From: Gammaproteobacteria bacterium
GTDB lineage: Bacteria > Pseudomonadota > Gammaproteobacteria > SZUA-140
Direction: 5' to 3'
Length of the DNA: 64,000 nucleotides
Assembly (NCBI GenBank): GCA_015491865.1
Contig: WFVD01000021.1
Location: 1-64,000, forward strand
Part shown: one piece after another, positions 1 to 10,014 of the stretch
How positions within the stretch are numbered: the first letter of the stretch is position 1
How the letters are laid out: the number at the start of each line of letters is the position of its first letter
Notes under the pieces: model-generated
The model's input: the letters and a program-made list of their open reading frames with translations, nothing else
Told to the model about the DNA's origin: nothing
The model's database searches: none
Translations under genes and position numbers: made by a program

Positions 1-3000
1 GGCCTCTGAATTAAACCAAGCGGGTCAGTAAAGTTCTGCGGCGAGTTCCCCACATAGGTATACGGATTCAAACCACCACGAAATCCAATCGGATCACGCT
101 GGGTAAAACGCCCCATGGTGGAATCGTAATAACGGGCTCGGAAGTAACTCAATCCCGTCGCATCCATCTCACGCCCGGTAAAACCAAACGGTGTACTACC
201 GGTACTGGCAATCACACTGCCCCAGGCATCAAAACGTGTACTGGCCTGAGTTACCCCTGCTGTGTCACTCACGGCAACCACAGAACCCAGGCCATCGTTA
301 TGATAATAACTGGCATCACCAGCGGTGCTACGGATGATGCGTTTATCTAATCCGGTATAGGTGTAATGAGCTAGCGCAGCGCCCCAGCTAGCGCTGTATT
401 CTGACCAAATACTCGGGCCACTGTAAACATAACGATTGGAGGTTCCACCGGATGTTTTTTCGATGCGACGGCCTTCATGATCATAGGCGTAGGTTTCGGT
501 GCTGATGTTACTACCCGACACCTGCACCAAACGTTCCTGCGCATCATAGGTCAGCGCTCGTGTCACACCACTCTCATTTTTACTAATCATATTGCCACTG
601 TCATCATAGCCAAAACTGGCGACAACCGTGCCGGTATCTGAATCGCTACGGATTTCGTTCAGCTGTTGGGCACTGTCATATAGATAGTGGTAAGCCGAAC
701 TACCATTAGGCTGACGAGTACGGCGGTTGTTAAACTGATCATAACCATAAGATTCAACCAGAGTAGTCCCGCCATTTTGATAGACAGATGACATGCGGTC
801 GAGGTTGTCATAGTTATAGGTATATGAGGTCGTAGTGCCGACGATATTTTCGACATGGCTGGTACGGCGACCCACGTTGTCATAACCATACTGATGCTGA
901 CTGATCTGCCCCTGGCTGGTGCTATTGGTCAACAGCTGGAGCTTATTGCCAGTATCGTAGCTATATTTAGCACTAACACCATTGGCCATGCTGGTTTCTT
1001 GCAGTCTGCCACCGGCATCGAAGAGGAAGTTAACCCGTTCACCATTCGGCGCAAGGATCGCTGTGAGACGGCTGGCAGCATCATAGAGGAAGTCACTGCG
1101 TTTATCTTCACTGTCTGCAATACTATTGAGCTGGCCACCGGGGCTGAAGTCATAATTGAGGGTCTTGTTACCTCGGCTATCAGTGATTGCGTTCAGCCGC
1201 TGCGCCTCATCATAGCCATAGGTGTAGCTCACCTCCGGCGCGGTGACCAGGGTAAGTTGGCCCAGCGGGTTATATTGGTAGCTAGTGATATGCGGACTTG
1301 GGTCTGATGCATTGAGTTTCGCAGTTTTGGTAGTCATCAACCCATTACGTGCGTGGTCGTAATCGAGACTCACAATATGACCATTGGCCTTTTGTGTGCT
1401 GACCAAGTTGCCGTGGTCATCATAAACGTTACTGGTGGCCTTGCCGTTAGCATCGGTTTCGGTCACCAGGCGACCGAAATCGTCATAGGTGTAAGTGGCT
1501 TGTACGGCCAACACATCGGCACCCGAGGCACCACTGGCATTTGCGGTGTAACCCGCTTCAATCATTTCAACAAAGCCCAGAGTTGTGTAGGTAGTCACGG
1601 TGACCTGACGAATGGAATTGAGGCCATAGCTGTTATGCACAGGGCCGACCTTCCTTACCGGGCGATTGAGCGCATCATATTCGGTCAGATTTTCACGGCC
1701 GATGTTATCAACCGTTCTAACCACATTACCGCTATTGTCGTAGAAATACTCCAGCGTACGACTATCGGGACTGGTGGTAAGCCTGAGCTGACCATTTTGT
1801 GCAGCGCCGTAGTAGTCCGAATAGGTCGTATTGCCATTTGGATCGGTGACCGAGACCGGGCGACCGCCAATATCATATTGGGTATGAACGGCACGACCAT
1901 GTTCATCATAAGCACGAGTGAGGCGGTTAAGGCCATCATACTCAAAGTGGACGCTGTAACCATCCGGGTTGGTGACCTTCAGTGCATTACCAATCTCATC
2001 ATAAACCGTTTCTGTTCGATGGCCTGCAATATTACGCTTATTCACAGGTCGGTTCAGTGAATCATACTCGACAGTATCGTGCAGATAAAAGGCGGTTTTC
2101 CCCGTTGAGTCCAGTGCAATCAGGTGTTCCGCAGTTGGATTACCATTTTCATCGTAATCGTAACCACGCCACTGATTGGTGGCATCCGTTGAGCGCGAGA
2201 CCGCGCCATTTTCATTGTATTCAACTGCGGAGGTATAGAAGTTGTCATTGACCTTTTGAGTGAGGCGACCTAGCTCATCAAAGATTTGAGTGGCTGTAAC
2301 ACAACGATCTACCAGCGTGCCACTTCCATCCTGTTGCAAGCCACAGCGGTTGATTGTGACAGGATTCAGGCCAGTGGCATCGTAGATATATTCGACATAA
2401 GGGCCAGCCTGTGTAGTGAAATCACGGACGTTTTTATTACGAGTGAGGTTGCCGTAACCATCGTACTCATTAACCACCCAGGATTGTATATCCGTGCTTG
2501 CTGGAACATAGGCGCAATCCACCGCTGCGGGTACAATGCCTGTTTTGAGTGCGATGGTGTCGGTGGGCTTACCGTTGGCATCATAACGCTTCAACGTATA
2601 GTTGTTATTGGTGTCTTTGACAGTGCAGTGCTGATCAAGCGCATTGAAACCAGAGTAAGCTATAAAGCTTCCATCCGGCTGCGTGGTTTTGATTAAATTG
2701 CCATCTACATCGTATTCATGCAGTGTCTCATAACCTAGCGACTGTCGAACCACCGTCTCCAGACGTGGATTATTAACATCGTTGTATTCATAAATCCGGC
2801 GCGAACCATCCCCTTGAATATGTTGAATTTGCTGACCATATTCATTGAATAGGTAAGTTTGGCTAATACCTTTTTCATCAATGGCAGTGGTTTCACGACG
2901 GAAACGGTTATAGCGGAAGGTATGTGACTGCCCCATGCTATTGATATGCCTAAATACTTTACCATTAGTATAATACTCAAAAGTCATGCTTTCACCATTG

Positions 3001-6000
3001 GGGCGAGTGAATGACTTCATGGCACGATCAAGGTTAGTGCCATCAGCAGCGGTATAATAGGCATATGTTGTAGCGGCCTCTTGACCGACAACGGCAAGCG
3101 GGGTTTCATAACTCGTCAGGTTGTTATTGGCATAGGTATAGCGATAGGTTCTGCCGCTCCAATCTTCGACACGAGTAATGTGTTGATCGACATCGTCGTA
3201 ATAAAAAGTGAGTGCTCGACCCAAATCATCTGTAACGGTGCTCAGCGCTTCGCCATTATATGCAAAGAAAGTGCTGTTACCATTTCGGTCAGTAACGCGG
3301 GTTAACTTAGCCAGTTGATCGAGCGTGCCTGGTATATTTTCGAAATAATAGGTTAGCCCACTCTTCTCTCTAATGGTGTACTCACCATTAGACTCTCTCT
3401 GGGCCGTAACCTTTAGTTCCTCAGAAAAGCTTGAAAAAGAGGTACCAACAGGGACTCCCGTTACCTGCCCCGCAACACTAAATGTATTGGTGGCACCGCT
3501 GCCGTTCATCCAGACAACCTGGCTGGTCTGGCCATCACCATTATCATCCATAAAAACGAGGTAATGGTTAAGACTGTGCGTCCAACCATAACCCAGCGGG
3601 CCATCCTTTCGGACATTAGAGTTATAGGTACGCTCGAATACGAGATCAAGTCCACCTCGCCCCTTCAGGTGAATATCCCGCTCTGGGTGGTACATATTTC
3701 CTGATACAAGATTGACGGGGTCGCCTGCGAGTGTGGTAAAACCATCGTTAAAACCGGTATACGCACCAAAACCGGGGTCAAATCGAAGAATGTCTACTGA
3801 ACTGCTGGTTCCCTGGTCTCCAAAAAGGCTAACGCTTGTAAACGAGGGGAGCGGAGGGCCATAGCTACCTGTGTTTAGTGCCGGGTTAAAACCGTACCCA
3901 ATTGGGCCGTTACCAACGGTATAGCCGCCTTCTGCAACATAATCACCACTGATAGTGGCATAAATAAAATATGCTGACTCACCATTAACAACCTGATTGT
4001 ATTCCGCCAACCAGACACCCCCACTCCAGTTTTCATAGTTAAACAAACAAACAGGCAGTGTTATTTTATTATAGCCACTATTCAGTAACGCTCTTAATTC
4101 GTTTTTTGTGTTCTCACTGTAGTTAAGGTTATTTGGCGTCGTTGGGCATGACTGATTAAGCATGGCATCAACATCAGCAGCACTCGACAGTTCAACTGTG
4201 GGTAACGCACTTTCATTAACATACTGTAGACCACGTGTAGTGCTAATCGCGTCCATCTGTGCATGCTCCTGCCATACATACGACTCGTATGCCGATGCAT
4301 TCAATGCATTCACCTTGAATGCCTCAAAACTTGAGGCTGGCGTAGCACTATTATTATCGATATTTACATGTCTAAATCTTGCACCCTTGACATCAATCAG
4401 CAGGCCTTCCCCAGAAACAGCAAAAGGGAGATCGAACAGGTAGCTGACCTTCATCGCAGTCGAAACTGTGCCAATATGGTGGCCAGCATCACCCGTTTCA
4501 CCATATAAGCCACCTATGACGTGACTGGAATTGTCTATGTAATTAAAGAATCTATGGCCAATGATATTCAGATATTCACCTAATATTTCATCATGAAGGT
4601 CATTAGGATCTGGTGTTGCTCCCACGCTCGCAAGTAAGCTGCTGGCACGCTCCTCAATCAAGCGATCTGACGACTGAAAAGCAGAAATCATCAGTGTGTA
4701 ATAATTATGCCCTGTAACTTCACTAGCAATACTATTCAGTGGTATTGCTCCGTCACTCACAGTTACTGATATATCAAGGTTATTGTCTTCGCTACATAAG
4801 CCAACCGTAATCGATGACGATGCACTGATAATAGTGCCACCAAGCTTTATGACCGGTTTAACATTAGTTGTCGAGCAGGGTGCTTCGCCTTCTGTATCTA
4901 ACCATGTATCAATATTCGTTTGATCGTTTGCAGTTGCGCCCACAAACGACAAGGTCAGGCGCTTATTGGCCAACTCTGGGAAGTCAATCACTACTGGTGA
5001 AAAAAATGGCTGATCAGTTGCGTTTGAAAGATTAATTGTTGCCTTAACACGATAGGTGCTGGGTATAGTGGTCACATCGGTTGCAGTTCCTGCGCCATAC
5101 CAGCCGACATTGGTGACGACAGTATATGGAAGGGTAGAGGGTAGAATCTCAATATCTGTTTGTACTATTGATCCCTTGTAACCTCCTCCATAGGCTAATG
5201 CGCTCCCAAATGCTTGCTCCATTTGGTCTTGCAACGCTTCGTACGGCATGGTGGTCGAACGTTGATTTAAATAGGCATCAAAATCAAACGAAAAGGATTG
5301 AATATCTGAAACAGTAGTACCATCGGTATACTCCATTTTCTTAAAACTAGGGTCTAGTTCAATCCAATGATATCCACTATTGCTATCCTCTGAACCTCGA
5401 TAGTTATCATATGGAATACACGCAGCCACCCACATATGAACCAGGGACATATTATTACCAGCGTCTAACTCAGAAACCGTATCCAACATGTTCGCCCTCT
5501 GTGTGGCCGAATATACTGTTTTAGTTCCCATCCAATTTAATATTTGATTTTCATCATCAACAAGAACCTGACCAATCATATATCGTGATGGAATATTGGA
5601 GGCCCGGAATAAGGCTATCAGGAGAGAAGCCTGATCTAGTGAATTACCTGAACGGCTTTTCAGTGTTGCCAATGCTCCCTTAACAGAGGCAAAGTAAGGC
5701 ACAAATCGAATATTATTCTTCACATACGAATAGATTTTCACAGCGGAATAATCAAGTTCCTCAGCAAGCGCCATAATTTCAGAGTCAGTGATATCCACTT
5801 CAGGTAACGAACTAGAGACATCAGCTGTCGTATAGCTATAACATGACTGAGTTGCATCAGAAGATACTGGGGGGGGGAGGCGCAGCATTGGCACTTGGAA
5901 TACCTACCGAAGAAAGCAACCTCTTGAGCATTTGCTCATTCAGTTCATCAACCGGAACCACATCTATCTGTGGGGCTGAGTCCAGCACCGGGGTATTCCC

Positions 6001-6687
6001 TTGATCCCTTTCAAATGAAGGAGGAAGTCCTTTCGGATAATCACTTAAATTCCTTTGTATAGGTCTGTCTAACGAAAACCCAGGTTCAGACTGACCGCTA
6101 ACATTGATCCGTGGCGGCATAAGTGCAGCCAATAGTTCTCTGGTACTGTTAATTGCCAACTGCCGCTCATCAGACGTCGAAGCAGAAACGACACTATTCA
6201 GCGAGTTCATTACGCTTAAAAAGCGACCAGAGATTTCTCTCTCCAACTCGGAATTATTTAGGTCATGATCCGATAGCCAGTTCGATACTTCGTCTTCAAT
6301 TGTCAGTAACTCGGCCTGCTTTGACTCCAGCAGGTTGTTGATATGATCAACTTTATCGTTATTTGCATTATCTAGTTTTGCTAGTAACGCGACGGTGTCA
6401 GAAAGATGAAAATCAAGTGATTTACTCAATTCAGTTGAGCGGGTGTTTCCACCCTGCCTGATCCAGGCACCACCAACTTTTGTTACAATGTCATCTTCGC
6501 TTAATACGGCCAGATCTATTTTACTAGTGCCGGAGCTATCGACCTCATTCTCAGACACAGATAAAATTTCATCGTTAGATTGCATGGCTAATCTGTCATA
6601 ACCAAACAGGCCAATGACGACTAATGTAATAAGTACTAAAGAAAAGCGGCCAGAAATGATTTATAGCCAGCCTTGTCGATGATTCAT
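1..6687 (-). pseudogene. Rhs/YD-repeat surface protein, N-terminus interrupted, C-terminus beyond the window edge
   Basis: One minus-strand frame stays open from about 5870 to position 1, so the protein exceeds 2,200 residues. In order it shows a coiled-coil-like N-terminal part (6585-5880), a transglutaminase-like domain (about 5700-5340; GNSLDQASLLIALFRA, then HMW and LDPSF, with the usual catalytic Cys apparently replaced), a DUF6531 module (about 3735-3560; DPVNLVSGNMYHPE) and some 25-30 YD repeats. It reaches the Rhs core terminus with ARYYD, GRFTQRDPIGFRGG and DPLGL at 180-10. The variable toxin tip would lie left of position 1. The best start is ATG at 6687, nine bases after AAGGGA. 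It reads MNHRQGWL and then a TAA stop at 6663-6661, before an intact hydrophobic anchor (FSLVLITLVVIGLFG). A second lesion is a C9 tract (5877-5869) that sends the upstream frame to a stop at 5857; eight Cs would restore it. The gene is either decayed, phase-variable or mis-assembled here. The Rhs identity is certain; the functional state is not. Confidence 0.9.
5869..5877 (-). repeat. C9 homopolymer causing a frameshift in the Rhs gene
   Basis: Nine Gs on the plus strand read as nine Cs in the Rhs coding strand, inside a run of proline codons (NAAPPPP). With nine Cs the upstream frame stops 10 bases later at 5859-5857. With eight Cs it joins the frame that carries the transglutaminase, DUF6531 and YD-repeat parts. 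Tracts like this slip during replication and are also a common sequencing error, so both readings are open. Confidence 0.85.
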
Positions 6688-6773
6688 TGTTTTTAATCCC
6701 TTTTTCAATTTCTTTAAAGGCAATAGATCAACGCCTCCACCCCATTCAACACAGAACCAAATACAATTTAGTA

Positions 6774-6792
6774 CTGTTCACTGAGTGAACAG
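6774..6792. promoter_or_regulatory. 19-bp perfect palindrome upstream of the Rhs start, possible operator
   Basis: CTGTTCACT and AGTGAACAG are exact inverted repeats around a single G, centred about 96 bases upstream of the Rhs ATG. Size and symmetry resemble operators of dimeric repressors such as the TetR family. No regulator gene is nearby, so the role is inferred only from position and symmetry. Confidence 0.35.
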
Positions 6793-7379
6793 AAAATTAT
6801 TTAACAATCCGGGTATTTCACGAAATTAATATTTAGCGATTTCAACGCAACATCAAAATATTATTAAGACTATCGCTCCCTAAAACATTAACACTTCGTT
6901 CCCATTTTTTATTTTCGAGTAACCAGATAAGACTAAGGTACCTCGCATGTAACTTTGCACACCCCCTATAACCACAGGAATGCAGTGGCTAAATTAGCCT
7001 ACATGCGCACAGAATTAATATCAAGGCGGAAAATGCTTATTTTTGCGTACGATTTTGATTATAAATTTGACTTAGGAAACATCTGAACAATCTTAATTAT
7101 TAAGCGAGGTACTAAATTCTTTTGCACTCTTTACGCATGCATTCTGCCCATTTACCAGTAATTAGCGAAGCTTAAACAGACAACTCCTTCTTGTGCATAT
7201 ACAGACTCGTCAAAGCAAAGACCTGCTCCGCATTTTTTGCGGACCCTTTGTTGTGCATCATTCCACAACCTCATAAATTTTTCACTATCTCAGCGTGCGC
7301 TTGTTATTGCGATTGCGATTGCCTGCTCCATTAAATTAGATCTAGTACTTATTTACGAACGACCTCGCGCCTCATACCG

Positions 7380-7632
7380 CTAACTTAGAAACCTAGCGAC
7401 TTGTTGTCCAACAACAAAGATAAACACCAGCTACTCCACCTGCTCTCGCGAATAATCATCAATGACATTAAGCACGTAAAATCGTCGCCTATTACTTAAT
7501 TGATCAGAGACAAAGCCCATTGACCAGCGTTGATTTGTGAACAACGGCATGTCTAGTGGCTCAAGGAAACTGAAGCTTCTTTCTCTTCTCAGTACGCACC
7601 TGAAGCCCTTCCTCGTGTATATCTGACAGGTT
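7380..7632 (-). mobile_element. Remnant of an IS3-family transposase (OrfB)
   Basis: Two minus-strand frames give pieces of an IS3-family OrfB integrase core: EEGLQVRTEKRKKL (7620-7565), then after a stop and frame change FTNQRWSMGFVSDQL and RRRFYVLNVIDDYSREQ (7550-7440). A further frame change gives GQQVARFLS (to about 7385). The motif normally written WSMDF has Gly in place of the first catalytic Asp. Frameshifts, stops and the lack of flanking inverted repeats show that the element is dead. The family call rests on the well-known WSMDFVSD and VIDDYSRE signatures. Confidence 0.75.
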
Positions 7633-8105
7633 CTCTTTTTGTTAGTTAAATTAACTCAGGCATAGTCGAAGGTCATTTAACTTGTTCTTCTGAATGACCA
7701 TGAATAGCAAAGGGATGACTAGTAACCCTCGATAGATCACGCCCCCCCTTAGAGCACTAGCGAGTGGTTACGAAATGCAGAAGCTGTTTTGGCAAACGTA
7801 GAAGTTCTGATACTGTGCATAGCAAGGAAACAACAGCGGACAATGTGATGGAAAAACACCATTGATATTGATGCAGAGAAATCGGAGAAAAGAAATTAAC
7901 GATCACATTTGTGAATGTTTTTTTGACGCGAAAGCAAAACGACTTCTGTTGGAGTAGCGGTACAATCGAAATTTTTATACCACGCGTTAGATAAGAAGCA
8001 CCTCGATTATTAAGCTACCGCAGCAAGAACAATAAATAACCCCAAGACAGAGTCCTTGCAGGGATTTTCTTGCATTCTAAACTGAACACCTACACCAACC
8101 CGCAC

Positions 8106-8140
8106 AAAAAAAGCCCATATACCATTGATGTATATGAGCT
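8106..8140 (-). terminator. Rho-independent terminator of the tRNA operon
   Basis: On the minus strand AGCTCATATAC pairs with GTATATGGGCT around a seven-base loop and is followed by seven Ts. It lies 12 bases after the 3' end of tRNA-Glu. Confidence 0.8.
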
Positions 8141-8151
8141 TTTCAGATATA

Positions 8152-8228
8152 TGGCGTCCCCAAGGGGATTCGAACCCCTGTTACCGCCGTGAAAGGGCGG
8201 TGTCCTAGGCCGTCTAGACGATGGGGAC
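8152..8228 (-). tRNA. tRNA-Glu (anticodon TTC)
   Basis: The minus strand folds as a complete cloverleaf. The acceptor arms are GTCCCCA and TGGGGAC, the anticodon loop is CTTTCAC with TTC in the middle, the T arm is GGGGTTCGAATCCCC, and CCA is encoded. It is the second gene of a two-tRNA operon and sits beside gltX, whose product charges it. Its 3' end faces the low-GC Rhs block. Confidence 0.95.
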
Positions 8229-8265
8229 CAGGATTTACTGCATCGCTTGATTGAGTGTCATAATC

Positions 8266-8341
8266 TGGTGGAGCTAGGCGGGATCGAACCGCCGACCTCT
8301 ACACTGCCAGTGTAGCGCTCTCCCAGCTGAGCTATAGCCCC
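8266..8341 (-). tRNA. tRNA-Ala (anticodon GGC)
   Basis: The minus strand gives a 76-base cloverleaf starting GGGGCTATAGCTCAGCTGGG. The anticodon stem CTACA/TGTAG encloses CTGGCAG (anticodon GGC), the T arm is GGCGGTTCGATCCCGCC, and CCA is encoded. It lies 37 bases upstream of tRNA-Glu and is probably co-transcribed with it. Confidence 0.95.
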
Positions 8342-8357
8342 TCAAAAGCGAAGGCGC

Positions 8358-8387
8358 ACTTTACGATAAAGCACGCGCCAGTGTCAA
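8358..8387 (-). promoter_or_regulatory. Sigma-70 promoter of the tRNA-Ala/tRNA-Glu operon
   Basis: On the minus strand a consensus TTGACA is followed after 18 bases by TAAAGT and then a GC-rich discriminator, GCGCC. The tRNA starts 17 bases after the -10. A GC-rich discriminator is typical of stable-RNA promoters under stringent control. Confidence 0.7.
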
Positions 8388-8406
8388 TATAAAACAGCAA
8401 TAAAAA

Positions 8407-9828
8407 CTAAGCGGCTGCCGCTTTTTCTTCAATAATTTTCAACGCATGGTCAAGACGCTGTAAAACGCGCTCGCGGCCGATCAGGAACAGTGTTTTATCT
8501 ATCGATGGTGAAACAGTGCCGCCTGTCACCGCCACACGTAGCGGCTGTGCTAACTTCCCGAGTTTCAGCCCCTGCGCTTCGGCTGTTGCCTTAACCACTT
8601 CATGAGTGCTCTCGGGCGTCCATTCAGCCAGCGCTGCAAGATTATCACGCAGCGCGCTTAATCCATCCCGAATCGCCGGTTTAAGCTGTTTAGCGACCGC
8701 CTTCTCATCATAGACCTCGATCTCTTTATAAAAGTAGCGGCTCGCCTCGGCCATCTCTACCAGAGTCTTGCAGCGCTCCTGTTGAACCTTTACCAGTTCG
8801 ATCAGCTCCGGGCCGCTATCCGTTGCGGGGTCGATGCCGACATTCCCCAGATGCCAGCTCAGGTGGTGTGCGATATGTTCTGCTGCTCCCTCTTTAATAT
8901 AGTGCTGATTGAGCCACAGTAACTTGCCACTATTAAAGGCCGATGCAGAGCTGTTGATATCTTCAATGTCAAACAGGTTGATCATCTCGTCAAGACTAAA
9001 AATCTCCTGGTCTCCATGAGACCAGCCGAGCCGCACCAGATAGTTGAGTAGTGCCTCTGGCAGAAAACCCTCTTCACGGTACTGCATCACACTCACCGCG
9101 CCGTGACGCTTGGAAAGGCGCTTGCCATCGTCACCCAGGATCATCGGCAGATGAGCGTAGACCGGTGCCTTGCCGCCCAGCGCGTCAAGAATATTAAGCT
9201 GGCGCGGGGTGTTATTAAGGTGATCATCACCTCGAATCACATGCGTCATCTCCATATCGAGATCATCCACCACCACCGTTAAATTATAGGTGGGGCTGCC
9301 GTCAGAGCGAGCGATGATGAGATCATCCAGCTCGCTGTTATTAAATACTACGCGGCCGCGCACCAGATCTTTCACCGTCACCGCCCCTTCGGTCGGATTA
9401 CGGAAACGCACCACCGGGCTACCACTCCCTGCCGGCGGCACGGTGAGCTCACGGCAGCAGCCGTCGTAACGCGGTTTCTGTTTACTGGCCATCTGACCCG
9501 CACGCAGCGTCTCCAGCCGCTCTTTAGAACAGTAGCAGTAGTAAGCCTTCCCTTCGTCGAGCAGCTTATGAATCACCTCTTGGTAACGATCCATCCGTTC
9601 GGTCTGGCGAAACGGGCCTTCATCGTACTCCAGCCCCAGCCAGGTCATCCCTTCGAGGATGGCGTTGACGGATTCAGCAGTGGAGCGTTCAAGATCAGTA
9701 TCTTCGATACGCAGAACAAAGCGGCCGCCATGTTTACGTGCATATAACCAGGAATAGAGTGCGGTGCGCGCCCCGCCAACATGCAGATAACCCGTTGGGC
9801 TGGGGGCAAAACGTGTACGTATAGTCAT
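8407..9828 (-). CDS. gltX: Glutamate--tRNA ligase
   Basis: A class I aminoacyl-tRNA synthetase of 473 residues, normal length, that charges tRNA-Glu in the cytoplasm. The HIGH-type motif is in [11 protein letters not shown] (residues 9-19) and the KMSKS-type motif in GKRLSKRHG (about 235-243). In the zinc-binding insert Cys98, Cys100 and Cys125 are present, but the residue at 127, His in the E. coli enzyme, is Glu here. Cys124 is an additional candidate ligand, so the metal site may be altered. It is followed immediately by the tRNA-Ala and tRNA-Glu genes on the same strand, but those have their own promoter. Identity is secure. Confidence 0.97.
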   Translation of the reverse strand: MTIRTRFAPSPTGYLHVGGARTALYSWLYARKHGGRFVLRIEDTDLERSTAESVNAILEGMTWLGLEYDEGPFRQTERMDRYQEVIHKLLDEGKAYYCYCSKERLETLRAGQMASKQKPRYDGCCRELTVPPAGSGSPVVRFRNPTEGAVTVKDLVRGRVVFNNSELDDLIIARSDGSPTYNLTVVVDDLDMEMTHVIRGDDHLNNTPRQLNILDALGGKAPVYAHLPMILGDDGKRLSKRHGAVSVMQYREEGFLPEALLNYLVRLGWSHGDQEIFSLDEMINLFDIEDINSSASAFNSGKLLWLNQHYIKEGAAEHIAHHLSWHLGNVGIDPATDSGPELIELVKVQQERCKTLVEMAEASRYFYKEIEVYDEKAVAKQLKPAIRDGLSALRDNLAALAEWTPESTHEVVKATAEAQGLKLGKLAQPLRVAVTGGTVSPSIDKTLFLIGRERVLQRLDHALKIIEEKAAAA

Positions 9829-10014
9829 AATCTCCAGTAAAACATTGAAACCAGGGGCGCTATTTTAACAGCATCGGAAAAAAAAGCAGGTAATTCATCT
9901 GTAAAGAAAGGGAGACCCAATACCAACAGCTCACTCTAATTTTAGCCGAACCTTGATTACTTTCCGCTTTCACCCTCTGAGCCGCTGAATTGTCTGCCAC
10001 ACCCCACTAAAAGC

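Larger units (their letters stand above)
6688..8105. other. Gene-poor, AT-rich region with a decayed insertion sequence
   Basis: About 1.4 kb separate the Rhs start from the tRNA operon. No intact gene is seen. The stretch holds the 19-bp palindrome near 6783 and a mutated IS3-type transposase fragment near 7380-7632. Base composition is clearly more AT-rich than the gltX and bat region. It looks like eroded accessory DNA next to the tRNA genes. Confidence 0.6.

Noticed and set aside
1-3800. Regularly repeated motifs as a CRISPR array
   Set aside because: The repeats are protein-level YD repeats with variable DNA; there are no identical direct repeats with spacers.
855-4443. Many plus-strand open frames of 60-235 codons inside the Rhs region
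   Set aside because: They are shadows of the minus-strand Rhs frame; they have no ribosome binding sites and lie opposite YD repeats.
6774-6792. LexA (SOS) box in CTGT...ACAG
   Set aside because: The spacing between CTGT and ACAG is 11, not the 8 of a gammaproteobacterial LexA box.
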